DNA of 64,000 nt from JADJPO01 sp963828555 (GCA_963828555.1 CAWHEL010000005.1:558001-622000), one strand, 5' to 3'; positions 44,872 to 54,157 are shown, counted from the first letter of the stretch. Program-made: numbers and translations. The notes: generated by a model from the letters alone, not told the origin.

Positions 44872-45501
44872 GTGGACATACTTCCGAAGGACTCGCTGGT
44901 ACGCACAAGTTCCCTCGATCAGGCTGAATGGAACTACCACGGCGTTCTCGGCTGGGTCTCGCGCCAACGCATCCGCATGGTCGATCAGCTGCTCGCAGAT
45001 GTCCGGCAAGGGCGCCTCCTGGAGATCGGCTATGGCTCCGGCCTGTTCATGCCGACCTTGGCGAGACACTGCTCCGAGTTGGCTGGCGTCGACGTCCACG
45101 ACAAGCCGCGTGATGTCGAAACGGCCCTCCACGCGTTCGGAATCGAGGCCGAACTGCGGACCGGATCGATCACTGCGCTGCCCTACGCGGACGCCACCTT
45201 CGACACCCTGGTGTGCATCTCGGTGCTGGAGTTCGTGGACGATCTCGACGAAGCCTGCCGACAGATGCGCAGAGTGACGCGTCCAGGCGGCAGGATGGTC
45301 GTGGTCACGCCAGGGCATTCAGCCGTGCTCGACCTCGGACTTCGCGTGTTGACCGGCGAACGGGCCGAGGATACGTTTCGCGGTCGCAGGCAACGGATCA
45401 AGCCGAGCCTTGAACGGCACTTCCACCTCGAACGCACGCTGGCCGTACCGGCATTCACCCCGGCGCCCATCCGTCTGTACACAGCGATGCTGCTGACGTG
45501 A
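44872..45501 (+). CDS. Class I SAM-dependent methyltransferase
   Basis: 209 residues, GTG start with AAGGGGA upstream. SAM-binding motif I is RLLEIGYGSGLFMPTLARHC, the acidic post-I strand is LAGVDVHDKPRDVE, and the motif IV-V region is LPYADATFDTLVCISVLEFVDDLDEACRQMRRVTRPGGRMVVVTPG, as in Methyltransf_11 enzymes. A sugar or lipid-linked glycan acceptor is likely from its place at the end of the island. Codons here are visibly less GC-rich at third positions than in upstream genes, which hints at a different origin. Confidence 0.85.
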   Translation: MDILPKDSLVRTSSLDQAEWNYHGVLGWVSRQRIRMVDQLLADVRQGRLLEIGYGSGLFMPTLARHCSELAGVDVHDKPRDVETALHAFGIEAELRTGSITALPYADATFDTLVCISVLEFVDDLDEACRQMRRVTRPGGRMVVVTPGHSAVLDLGLRVLTGERAEDTFRGRRQRIKPSLERHFHLERTLAVPAFTPAPIRLYTAMLLT

Positions 45502-45535
45502 GGCACGCTGCGAGCGCTGGCCCGAGTGGGCCGAC

Positions 45536-46369
45536 ATGACACTCGATGCGTTGCTCCTCGCCGGATCAGTCCTGGCCTACGGATCTGCCACGCTGTTCCT
45601 CGCCGACGGCTCTTCGCAGGGAGTCCGCGCCGCCTCGCGCAACCCGCGGTGGATGGTCGGGACAGGTTTGCAGGCTGTTGCATTCCTCCTGGCGTTCGTC
45701 GCCAGGCGCGGTCTTCCGCTGCTCATCGTCCAACCAGCGATCACTTCCAGCATTGCCGTTGCCTACCTGCTCGGCGCTTTCGCAGGGCGGTGGCAGATCG
45801 CACGACGCGACCTGGTGGCGCTGACCCTGGTGCTGTCGGGGTTGACTGGCCTGAGTGTCTGTGCGCAATCGGGCAGTGCGAGGGCACCGGGATTCGTCGC
45901 CCTACTGGTACTCCTGGCCCTCTTGGCTCCGTGCGTCGTCGTGGCCCGGATCTCACTCGACCGTGCAGCCCCCCGGCACGTGCACGCGCTCGCCGTCGGG
46001 GTCGTGGCGGGGCTGGCATTCGGCATCTCAGCGGTAGGCGCACGCGCCGTCGCCGGGGATCCTGTGGGAGCGTTGAGGAGTCCAGAGGGCCTGCTGACGC
46101 TGGTCATCGTGGTCGTAGGAATCGTGCTCGGGCAGATCCTGTTCACCTCGGCACTGTCCGGAGGGTCGGTCGCGGGGCCTTCCGCAGCGATGCACGTCGT
46201 GGAGACGGTAGGCCCGGCGCTGGCAGGCGTCCTCGTACTTGGCGATGTTGTGGTACCTGGCAGGGAGTGGCTCGCCGGTGCATGCACGGCGGTCTCCCTT
46301 GCCGGCAGCTTGATGCTTGCCGGTCACGGTACTGCGGCTACTTCCACAAGCGAGTCTCAACGCCGCTGA
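45536..46369 (+). CDS. DMT/EamA-like membrane transporter
   Basis: 277 residues with about nine to ten hydrophobic helices (e.g. MVGTGLQAVAFLLAFVARR, LVALTLVLSGLTGLSVCAQSG, GFVALLVLLALLAPCVVVARI, LLTLVIVVVGIVLGQILFTSAL, GRE...GACTAVSLAGSLMLAG). The late segment SVAGPSAAMHVVETVGPALAGVLVLGDVV is the EamA/DMT pattern. No substrate can be named. It starts 34 bp after the methyltransferase and may be co-transcribed. Base composition is lower in GC than the neighbouring housekeeping genes. Palindromic element B follows its stop by five bases. Confidence 0.75.
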   Translation: MTLDALLLAGSVLAYGSATLFLADGSSQGVRAASRNPRWMVGTGLQAVAFLLAFVARRGLPLLIVQPAITSSIAVAYLLGAFAGRWQIARRDLVALTLVLSGLTGLSVCAQSGSARAPGFVALLVLLALLAPCVVVARISLDRAAPRHVHALAVGVVAGLAFGISAVGARAVAGDPVGALRSPEGLLTLVIVVVGIVLGQILFTSALSGGSVAGPSAAMHVVETVGPALAGVLVLGDVVVPGREWLAGACTAVSLAGSLMLAGHGTAATSTSESQRR

Positions 46370-46374
46370 CCCCC

Positions 46375-46461
46375 AAACCTGCTCATGCTCCGCAGGAGTA
46401 CACGATTCGGCCCGGATCAGGCCATGAACATGTTCAGCCGCGGAGCATGAGCACGGTTGGG
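46375..46461 (+). repeat. Palindromic intergenic element, copy B
   Basis: About 87 bp between the convergent EamA-like and ahcY genes. Left arm AAACCTGCTCATGCTCCGC (46375-46393); right arm GCGGAGCATGAGC then ACGGTT (46440-46457). The 13-bp core GCTCATGCTCCGC is perfectly inverted. The interior contains GAACATGTTC (46426-46435). Orientation is opposite to copies A and C when judged by the flanking GAGTACA/GTGTACA segment next to the first arm. A 13-bp direct repeat GGGTCAGTAGCGG (46459-46471 and 46475-46487) follows and spans the ahcY stop. Confidence 0.75.
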
Positions 46462-46477
46462 TCAGTAGCGGGTGGGG

Positions 46478-47926
<1,449 letters not shown>

Positions 47927-47965
47927 GGCATTACCTCTTCAGGTGGGGTCTCGGTGTGTCGGGAC

Positions 47966-48043
47966 GGGTGAGCGCACGCTGAAGTGCACTCACCCCGGCG
48001 CGGCCCCTCTGGGCCCGCGGCATCACCGACGCCGGACGATGCC
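47966..48043 (-). promoter_or_regulatory. Structured ahcY leader with three hairpins
   Basis: Reading on the minus strand there are three consecutive stems. The first is GGCATC/GATGCC (48038-48043 with 48019-48024). The second is GCGGGCCC-AGA-GGGGCCGC (48018-48000), 8 bp with one mismatch. The third is GGGTGAGTGCAC/GTGCGCTCACCC (47995-47984 with 47977-47966), 12 bp with one GU pair and a 6-nt loop. The Shine-Dalgarno of ahcY lies about 30 nt further on. This could be an attenuator or a riboswitch, but the usual SAH riboswitch core was not recognised. Confidence 0.5.
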
Positions 48044-48094
48044 TCAACTCTAACCTGTCGAGCCGGATCCTCCAGGTGAGCCACAATCGGCGGC

Positions 48095-48709
48095 GTGACC
48101 TCGGCCCCCGCGACCGCACTTCTGAACGGCCTGATCGCCGGACTGGGAGTGGCCCTGCCGCTGGGCGCAATCGGCGTTCTGCTGCTGCACGAGGGGTTCA
48201 CCCACGGGTGGCGGCCCGCCGCCGCAGGAGCCACCGGCGTTGCTCTGGTCGACCTGGTCTACGCCGGGGCCGCCGTGGCCGCCGGGGCCGCGATCACCAC
48301 CGCACTGGGCGGCCACGAAGACGCCGTCCGGTGGATCGGTGCGGCGATCCTCATCGCGGTCGCCGTGCACGGGGTGCGCGGCCTGCGCCGTCCGGCAGCC
48401 GGCACTGCCCTAGCGGACGGCGCACGCGCACCGCTCGCTGTCCTGGCCCGGTTCGTCGGGTTCACCGCCGTGAACCCGCTCACCGCCGTCTACTTCGCCG
48501 TCCTGGCCACCGGGCTGGCGGTGACCGGGGTGCGCGCCGGCGCGGCGTTCGCCCTCGGGGTCTTCCTCGGCTCCTGGGGGTGGCAGTTGGCGCTGGCCGG
48601 CGCCGGGGCCCTCGCCGGCGAGCGGCTGCCGGCCGGAGTGCGGACCGGGGTCAGCCTGATCGGCTACGCGATCGTGCTCGGCTACGCACTCCGGCTGGCA
48701 ATCGGCTGA
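48095..48709 (+). CDS. LysE/RhtB-family exporter
   Basis: 204 residues, GTG start. Five to six transmembrane helices: LLNGLIAGLGVALPLGAIGVLLLHEGFTHGWRPAAAGATGVALVDLVYAGAAV, WIGAAILIAVAVHGVRGLR, FVGFTAVNPLTAVYFAVLATGL, and AFALGVFLGSWGWQLALAGAGALAG. The pattern P-x-G-h near helix 1 and FxxxNPLT is the LysE translocator signature. It exports amino acids or related small molecules. It is divergent from ahcY, sharing the 168-bp intergenic region, and convergent with the CDF gene, with a hairpin between them. Confidence 0.85.
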   Translation: MTSAPATALLNGLIAGLGVALPLGAIGVLLLHEGFTHGWRPAAAGATGVALVDLVYAGAAVAAGAAITTALGGHEDAVRWIGAAILIAVAVHGVRGLRRPAAGTALADGARAPLAVLARFVGFTAVNPLTAVYFAVLATGLAVTGVRAGAAFALGVFLGSWGWQLALAGAGALAGERLPAGVRTGVSLIGYAIVLGYALRLAIG

Positions 48710-48798
48710 GCGCTCCGCCGAACGTGACGTCCCCGACTATCGATCTGCGACGACCAGAACGCTCAGCTTGGGCTGGGCACGACGGGGGGCACCCACCC

Positions 48799-48827
48799 GA
48801 TGGGCACGGCGTGACGATGTGCCCATC
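48799..48827. terminator. Hairpin between convergent lysE-like and CDF genes
   Basis: GATGGGCAC (48799-48807), 11-nt loop, GTGCCCATC (48819-48827): perfect 9-bp stem in the 150-bp gap between convergent genes. It can serve both directions; no T-tract. Confidence 0.6.
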
Positions 48828-48859
48828 GAAGGCGGCGATGGCGCGCGCTTCAGGCGGCG

Positions 48860-49792
48860 TCAGCCTGCGACCACGGCACTGCGGTCGATGTCAGGCTCCA
48901 GGTAGATCACGCGGGCGATCGGGACGGCGGCGCGCACCCGGGACTCGGCGTCATCGATGATCTGAGCGACGTCGCTGGCCATCCGTTGCACCCCGACCGC
49001 GATCTTGGCGGCCACCAGCAGCTCGTCCGGGCCGAGGTGCAGCGTCTTCATATGGATGATCCGGTCCACCCCCTCACTGCCCAGCAGCGCAGCCTCGATC
49101 GCCGCGAGGTCCTCCGTGGTCGCCCCCTCCCCGACCAGCAGCGAGCTCATCTCGATGGCCAGGATCACGGCCACCACCACCAGCAGGACGCCGATCAGCG
49201 CGGTACCGAACGCGTCCCACCGGCCGTCGTGGGTGAGCAGGGTGAGCCCCACCCCGAACAGGGCGAAGATCAGTCCGAGCAGCGCCGCCAGATCCTCCAG
49301 CAGCACCACCGGCAGCTCGGGTGCCTTCGCGGTCCGCACGAACTCCACCCAGCTGCGCCCGGCGCGCACCTTGTTGGACTCGTGGATCGCGGTCTTGAAC
49401 GAGAACGACTCCAGACCGATCGCCACCACCAGCACCAGCAGCGGCACCCACCACCAGCGGCCCTCGATCGGCTCGGGGTGCTGCCACTTGTGGAAGGCCT
49501 CGTACAGCGCGAACAGCCCGCCCACGCTGAACAGCACGATCGAGACCACGAAGGCGTAGACGTAGCGCTGGCGGCCGTAGCCGAAGGGGTGCTCCGGCGT
49601 CGCCTGCTTGCTCGCCCGCTTACCGCCGATCAGCAGCAGGAGCTGGTTGCCCGAGTCGGCCACCGAGTGGATCGACTCGGCCAGCATCGAGCTGGACCGG
49701 GTGAGCCAGAACGCGACGAACTTGGTCGCGGCGATGCCGAGATTGGCGATCAGGGCAGCGACGATGGCACGAGTGCCGCCTTGGGTGGACAT
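48860..49792 (-). CDS. Cation diffusion facilitator transporter
   Basis: 310 residues. About five to six helices, with the TM2 metal-site pattern ESIHSVADSGNQLLLLIGGKRA and the loop EHPFGYGRQRYVYAFVVSIVLFSVGG, both typical of the CDF family (ZitB/FieF-like). TM5 carries VVLLEDLAALLGLIFALFG with an E/D pair in place of HxxxD. The C-terminal cytoplasmic domain is present (EGVDRIIHMKTLHLGPDELLVAAKIAV). It exports divalent metals such as Zn, Fe or Mn in exchange for protons; the metal cannot be assigned. Transcribed alone. Confidence 0.93.
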   Translation of the reverse strand: MSTQGGTRAIVAALIANLGIAATKFVAFWLTRSSSMLAESIHSVADSGNQLLLLIGGKRASKQATPEHPFGYGRQRYVYAFVVSIVLFSVGGLFALYEAFHKWQHPEPIEGRWWWVPLLVLVVAIGLESFSFKTAIHESNKVRAGRSWVEFVRTAKAPELPVVLLEDLAALLGLIFALFGVGLTLLTHDGRWDAFGTALIGVLLVVVAVILAIEMSSLLVGEGATTEDLAAIEAALLGSEGVDRIIHMKTLHLGPDELLVAAKIAVGVQRMASDVAQIIDDAESRVRAAVPIARVIYLEPDIDRSAVVAG

Positions 49793-49829
49793 GCAGCTCC
49801 TTGGAAACGAGATCCAGCGTGGAACGACG

Positions 49830-50996
49830 TCAACGGGTGCGGTCGCGCAGATCCGCGACGTGCGGGGAGGTCAACGGGTCGAGTCCGGCAGCGAGGGCAA
49901 GATAGGTGGCGGCGAAGTCGGTCAGCGAGACCAGGTCGGCGAACCGCTCCAGCGGGTGCCCCGGCTCGGCGCTCACCTCGGTGACCCGTACGCCGGCCTC
50001 CTGGGCCGTCAGCCGGACGGCGTCCGCGGTCCGCGAGGTGACCAGCCAGGTGCCGTCCGGCCGGTCGACGCTGGGCTCGGCGTCACGCAGCAGCAGCAGC
50101 CGCAACGCGGTGCGGCCCGGGCCGGCCAGGAACGGGTCGGCGAACACGTCGTCCTCGCTGCGCGCGGCGAACGGCCCGCCGAACGTGGCCACCACGTCGC
50201 CCGCATCGTCCGGCAGGGCGCCACGCATTGCCGGCACCCGCGCCGTCCGGGCCAGCATGGCCACCGCTCGACTCGCCGCGACCCCGGTCACGTCGCCGTC
50301 GCCGAGCACCACCGGCACACAGTCGGCCAGGTCCAGGGCCAGGGTCTTCGCGGGGTTCACGAAGGCCTCGGACGCCGGGCGATAGGTCGCGGCGCGCGTG
50401 TCCAGCCGGTCGGCGACCGCATCCAGGACGGCGTCCGACACATCGGTCAGGCCGACCGCGTACGAGGCGGCCAGCACCGGAGTGAGCAGCGACCACATGC
50501 CCATCCGGGAGGCCCGGGCAGCGGGGCTGGCCGGCGGCGGCACCGGCACGTGCACCCCACCGGTGCGCCGCGCCACCTCCTCCAGCGGCGACCCGGTCAT
50601 GCCCACGGTGAGCAGCCGCGAACCACGCCGGGCGGCCTCGGCAGCCAGCCCGAGCGGGCCCGGGGCACGCCCGGACATCGACACCGCCACCACCAGGTCG
50701 AGCGGGCCGACCCAGCCCGGCAGCGGCAGCCCGCGGCGCACCGAGACCGGCACCGGGGAACCGCTGCCGGCCAGCATGGTGAGCACGTCACCGACGACCG
50801 CGGAGCCGCCCAGACTGGCCACCACGACGGCGCGCGGGCGGCCCTCGGCGGTCAGCCGGCTCAGGTCGGCCTCCCGGGTCGCGGTCAGCGACGTGCGCAC
50901 CTGCGCCCCGGCACTGGCCAGGGCACGCAGGCTGCCCGAGGGGTCGGCGGCGGCCAGCCCCTCGGCGTCGTCCAGCAGTTGCTCGTCGAGCGCCAT
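49830..50996 (-). CDS. SIS-domain sugar-phosphate isomerase (bifunctional PGI/PMI-like)
   Basis: 388 residues. SIS domain with VVVASLGGSAVVGDVLTML and LDLVVAVSMSGRAPGPLGLAAEAARRGSRLLTVG, followed by the C-terminal isomerase domain (SLLTPVLAASYAVGL, KTLALDLADCVPVVLGDGDVTGVAASRAVAML, GHPLERFADLVSLTDFAATYLALAAGLDP). It matches the actinobacterial family between manB and ahcY (Rv3256c type). It probably interconverts fructose-6-P with mannose-6-P or glucose-6-P. It is the last gene of the manB-Trm112-SIS operon (6-bp gap) and feeds mannose donors for glycans. Confidence 0.85.
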   Translation of the reverse strand: MALDEQLLDDAEGLAAADPSGSLRALASAGAQVRTSLTATREADLSRLTAEGRPRAVVVASLGGSAVVGDVLTMLAGSGSPVPVSVRRGLPLPGWVGPLDLVVAVSMSGRAPGPLGLAAEAARRGSRLLTVGMTGSPLEEVARRTGGVHVPVPPPASPAARASRMGMWSLLTPVLAASYAVGLTDVSDAVLDAVADRLDTRAATYRPASEAFVNPAKTLALDLADCVPVVLGDGDVTGVAASRAVAMLARTARVPAMRGALPDDAGDVVATFGGPFAARSEDDVFADPFLAGPGRTALRLLLLRDAEPSVDRPDGTWLVTSRTADAVRLTAQEAGVRVTEVSAEPGHPLERFADLVSLTDFAATYLALAAGLDPLTSPHVADLRDRTR

Positions 50997-51002
50997 GTGC
51001 GC

Positions 51003-51203
51003 CTACTCCCGGGTCCGGGCGTCGTCCACCAGCAGCACCGGGATGCCGCCGTCCACCCGGTAGGCGAGCCGGCACACGGTGCAGTGCAGTTCGGGGCCTC
51101 CGGCCTGGTCGGTTCCGTCCTTGAGGACCCCACCGCAGGACGGGCAGCGCAGGATCTCGCGCAGCCAGGGTTCGATCGTGGTCACGGGACCATCCTGGCC
51201 CAT
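51003..51203 (-). CDS. Trm112-family zinc-ribbon protein
   Basis: 66 residues from ATG 51203 (or GTG a few codons later, VTTIEPWLREIL). Zinc ribbon with CPSCGG and CTVCRLAYRVDGGIPVLLVDDAR, which is the Trm112/YcaR fold. In other bacteria such proteins are small partners that stabilise methyltransferases. Its position between manB and the SIS isomerase is conserved in actinobacteria. It starts 3 bp after the manB stop, so it is translationally coupled. Confidence 0.88.
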   Translation of the reverse strand: MGQDGPVTTIEPWLREILRCPSCGGVLKDGTDQAGGPELHCTVCRLAYRVDGGIPVLLVDDARTRE

Positions 51204-51205
51204 CG

Positions 51206-52621
51206 TCAGCCGTTCCGGACCAGGCTGAGCACTTCGTCACGCAGCTTCTCCATCGTGGCGAGGTCGGCCGCCTCGGCGTTCAGGCGCAGCAACGGCTCGG
51301 TGTTGCTCGGGCGCAGGTTGAACCACCAGTCGTCGCCGAGCACACTCAGCCCGTCGAGCCGGTCGATCCGGACCCCGTCCCGGCCGGCGAAGGCGGCTTC
51401 GACCCGCGCGTCAGCGGCTGCGACGTCGTCCACCCGGGAATTGATCTCACCGCTGGACACGTAGCGCTCGTACTCGGCGGCCAGCTGCGACAACGGTCGC
51501 TCCTGCTCGCCGAGAGCGGCCAGCACGTGCATCGCCGCGAGCATGCCGGTGTCGGCGAACCAGAAGTCGCGGAAGTAGTAGTGCGCCGAGTGCTCGCCGC
51601 CGAACACGGCGTCGTGCTCGGCCATCTCGGCCTTGATGTAGGAGTGCCCGACCCGGGTGCGCAGCGGGGTTCCGCCGGCCTCGGCGATCACCTCGGCCAC
51701 GGCCCGCGACGTGATCAGGTTGTGGATCACGGTGGCCTCGCGGCCGGCGGCGCGCTCCTTGCCGATCTCGCGCCGGGCAACGAGGCCGGTCACCGCGCTC
51801 GGGCTGACCGGATCGCCCCGCTCGTCGATCACGAAGCAGCGGTCGGCATCGCCGTCGAAGGCCAGGCCGAGGTCGGCACCCTCGCGCACCACCGCGGTCT
51901 GCAGGTCGCGCAGGTTGGCCGGCTCCAGCGGGTTGGCCTCGTGGTTGGGAAAGGTACCGTCGAGTTCGAAGTACATCGGGACGACGTCCAGCGGCAGTGC
52001 GGGCAGGCCGACCTGCGCGCCGAGCACCGCGGGGGTGGTCAGCCCCGCCATCCCGTTGCCGGCGTCGACCACGACCTTCAACCGGCGGACGCCGGACAGG
52101 TCCACCAGGGCGCGCAGGTGCGCGGCATACCCGGCGAGCTGGTCCTGGGTGGTGATCGCGCCGGTGCGGGAAGAGGCCGCCTCGAGCGCGCCGTCCAGCA
52201 GCTGCTCGGCGCGCTCGCGGATGCGGACCAGACCCGTGTCGGCGCCGATCGGGCGCGCACCGGAGCGGCACATCTTGATCCCGTTGTAGGCGGCCGGGTT
52301 GTGCGAGGCGGTGAACATGGCACCGGGGGCCTGCAGCGACCCGCTGGCGTAGTAGAGGCCGTCGGTGCTGCACAGCCCGATCAGCACCACGTCGAGCCCG
52401 CGCGAGGCCGCGCCCTCGGCGAAGGCTCGGGAGAGCTCGGGCGAGGACGGACGCATGTCGTAGCCGATCACCACCTGGGTCACCGATGGCCCGGGCACGG
52501 CGTCGCCGCTGACCTCTTCGGCGAATGCCGTGCCCAGGGCACGCGTCACCGAGGCGTCGATCTGCTCCCCCACCAGCCCGCGGACGTCGTAGGCCTTGAC
52601 CACATCACTCAGGTTGCGCAC
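51206..52621 (-). CDS. manB: Phosphomannomutase/phosphoglucomutase
   Basis: 471 residues, alpha-D-phosphohexomutase superfamily. Catalytic serine loop APGAMFTASHNPAAYNGIKM (Ser near 105), metal loop LAFDGDADRCFVIDE, sugar-binding loop FGGEHSAHYYFRDF, and phosphate-binding RPSNTEPLLRLNAEA. It interconverts mannose-6-P and mannose-1-P (possibly also glucose phosphates), supplying GDP-mannose for polyprenyl-P-mannose and cell-envelope glycans. It begins the manB-Trm112-SIS operon. Palindromic element C lies between it and the upstream zinc-ribbon gene, so its promoter must be within or after that element. Confidence 0.95.
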   Translation of the reverse strand: MRNLSDVVKAYDVRGLVGEQIDASVTRALGTAFAEEVSGDAVPGPSVTQVVIGYDMRPSSPELSRAFAEGAASRGLDVVLIGLCSTDGLYYASGSLQAPGAMFTASHNPAAYNGIKMCRSGARPIGADTGLVRIRERAEQLLDGALEAASSRTGAITTQDQLAGYAAHLRALVDLSGVRRLKVVVDAGNGMAGLTTPAVLGAQVGLPALPLDVVPMYFELDGTFPNHEANPLEPANLRDLQTAVVREGADLGLAFDGDADRCFVIDERGDPVSPSAVTGLVARREIGKERAAGREATVIHNLITSRAVAEVIAEAGGTPLRTRVGHSYIKAEMAEHDAVFGGEHSAHYYFRDFWFADTGMLAAMHVLAALGEQERPLSQLAAEYERYVSSGEINSRVDDVAAADARVEAAFAGRDGVRIDRLDGLSVLGDDWWFNLRPSNTEPLLRLNAEAADLATMEKLRDEVLSLVRNG

Positions 52622-52650
52622 ACCGTCGACCTTACCCAGCGTGCACGCGC

Positions 52651-52747
52651 CAACCTGCTCATACTCCGCGGCTGGACGCGAGGGTGGTCGGCATTTCGGG
52701 CGAATGAGTCACCCCGATGTACACCTGCGGAGCATGAGCAGGTTTCA
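52651..52747 (-). repeat. Palindromic intergenic element, copy C
   Basis: About 97 bp between two genes on the same strand. On the minus strand it starts with the stop codon of the zinc-ribbon gene: TGA then AACCTGCTCATGCTCCGC AGGTGTACATCGG, and it ends with CCGCGGAGTATGAGCAGGTT. The first 30 bases match copy A apart from a few substitutions. Here the element must terminate one gene while leaving room for the manB promoter. Confidence 0.75.
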
Positions 52748-53059
52748 GGGTTTGCGGGTGCGGGCCAGGACGTCGTCCGCGGTGAGCTGGGCGCCGGCGT
52801 GCTCCCACATCCGGTGCTCGCAGCGGTGGCAGGAGGTGAAGTCGACCGGGGTGCCGTCGGTGAGGCTCATCGAGAGCCGGGTCACATGCCCCGACCCGCA
52901 CACCGGGCAGGCCACGGGCAGCCGGTGATCGCGCTGGGTGAGCGAGCCGAGAGGCGCGTGCACGACCTCGGCGCGGCCCCGGCCACGCCGGCCGGAGCGG
53001 GCAGTGCGGGTGGCACGGGTCGGGCGAGCAGGGCTGAGCGCCTGGGCACTGACCGGCAT
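52745..53059 (-). CDS. Small zinc-ribbon protein, actinobacterial
   Basis: 104 residues from ATG 53059. The N-terminal half is basic and Ala/Arg/Thr-rich (RPTRATRTARSGRRGRGRAEV). The C-terminal half is a four-Cys ribbon: Cys51-Cys54 (ACPVCGSGHVTRLSMSLTDGTPVDF) and Cys77-Cys80 (TSCHRCEHRMWEHAG). It resembles small actinobacterial proteins found near manB and DUF3499, and binding of nucleic acid or protein is likely but unproven. Element C starts directly at its stop codon. Confidence 0.7.
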   Translation of the reverse strand: MPVSAQALSPARPTRATRTARSGRRGRGRAEVVHAPLGSLTQRDHRLPVACPVCGSGHVTRLSMSLTDGTPVDFTSCHRCEHRMWEHAGAQLTADDVLARTRKP

Positions 53060-53247
53060 GGGGTGAGTCTCCTCAACGTACGGGTGCGCAGGGGGCGCCG
53101 TCCGGGTGACCTCATGTGCCTCGACCGATCGGGGGCCCGGGTTGAGCCCTGGGCGTGTCCCGGCGAAACGGGCAGAAGCACTGCTCCGAGCAGGTGGGCA
53201 ACCGGGCGACGCGAGCCCAGGGCCCTGAATCGACCGGACGCCGAACC

Positions 53248-53628
53248 TCAGTGCGCCGCCGGGTCGCGCAGCACCCGCAGGTGGCCGCGACGGCCGATCT
53301 CGACCGAGGCGTTCTCCCGCAGCAGGTCGGCGGTGAGCTCGGGCTCGGGCCGCACCCGGGCCGCCTCGCGCACCGCGTCGGCCAGGGCGAGCAGGTCGTC
53401 GTGCGAGGGCCCGGCCGGTTCCCGCACATCGGCTGCGAGCCGCACCACTTCCCAGCCCCGCGGAGCGGTCAGCCGCTCGGCGTGCACGGTGCACAGGTCG
53501 TAGCAGTGCGGCTCGGCGTAGCTGGCCAGTGGCCCGAGCACGGCGGTGGAGTCGGAGTAGACGTAGGTGAGCGTGGCGACGGCCGGGCGAACACACGCCG
53601 TCCGCGAGCACTGCCGCACACCAGCCAC
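53248..53628 (-). CDS. DUF3499 protein
   Basis: About 126 residues from GTG 53628 (GTG 53619 is also possible; GGAGGT lies upstream). The family pattern is unmistakable: QCSRTACVRPAVATLTYVYSDSTAVLGPLASYAEPHCYDLCTVHAERLTAPRGWEVVRL, with Cys pairs suggesting a zinc site. It corresponds to Rv3258c, next to manB in M. tuberculosis. The function is unknown. It is divergent from the zincin-like gene with about 64 bp between starts. Confidence 0.88.
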   Translation of the reverse strand: MAGVRQCSRTACVRPAVATLTYVYSDSTAVLGPLASYAEPHCYDLCTVHAERLTAPRGWEVVRLAADVREPAGPSHDDLLALADAVREAARVRPEPELTADLLRENASVEIGRRGHLRVLRDPAAH

Positions 53629-53692
53629 GGAGCGGACAGTACCTCCACGCACCGACAGCCCCGGCCTCGGCACGCCGGATAGCCTTGGTGCC

Positions 53693-54157
53693 ATGTCCAC
53701 CGACCAGCGCGATCTGCCCGCAGGTCGCCCTGCAGCGCGGCGCCGTGACCGGCGCGGGCGCGGGCCTCGGGGGCCACTCCTCCCGCGCACGGTGCCCGCC
53801 TGGCGCAGCCGCTCCGACCGGTTCGACGAGAGCGTGCTGGACGCCGTGGAGCGGCTCGAGCAGCGCTGGCCGGCCGAGCTCGACGGCATCGAGTTCGCCG
53901 TGGAGGACGTGCCGCCGTCCGACCCGGCACCCTGGGAGCACGGCGAGGTGCCGCTGGGCCGCTACTTCCCGGCCCAGGGCGAACTGCCGCACCGGATCGT
54001 GGTCTACCGCCGCCCGGTGGAGACCCGCGCCCCGGACGCCGGCGACCTGCCGGCACTGGTGCACGACGTGGTGGTGGAGCAAGTGGCCCATCTGCTGGGC
54101 CTGACCCCCGAACAGGTGGACCCCCGCTACGGGCGCGAGGGCGGCCCCGGCCGCTGA
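53693..54157 (+). CDS. Zincin-like (PF06262-type) protein with degenerate metal site
   Basis: 154 residues. The N-terminus is basic (RPAARRRDRRGRGPRGPLL). The conserved core is RFDESVLDAVERLEQRWPAELDGIEFAVEDVPPSD, LGRYFPAQGELPHRIVVYRRPVE, and LVHDVVVEQVAHLLGLTPEQVDP. This is the family often annotated as a metallopeptidase (Rv3259 position). The canonical HExxHH is replaced by VEQVAH, keeping Glu and the last His but losing the first His, so peptidase activity is doubtful. It lies opposite DUF3499 and upstream of whiB, as in mycobacteria. Confidence 0.8.
   Translation: MSTDQRDLPAGRPAARRRDRRGRGPRGPLLPRTVPAWRSRSDRFDESVLDAVERLEQRWPAELDGIEFAVEDVPPSDPAPWEHGEVPLGRYFPAQGELPHRIVVYRRPVETRAPDAGDLPALVHDVVVEQVAHLLGLTPEQVDPRYGREGGPGR

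Noticed and set aside
47927..48094. Known SAH riboswitch upstream of ahcY
   Set aside because: Hairpins are present, but I could not find the conserved core of the described SAH riboswitch, so only an unclassified structured leader is reported.
48707..48764. CTGAGCG...CGCTCAG pairing after the lysE-like gene
   Set aside because: Seven-base arms 44 bp apart are expected by chance in such GC-rich DNA; the 9-bp hairpin at 48799 is a better terminator.
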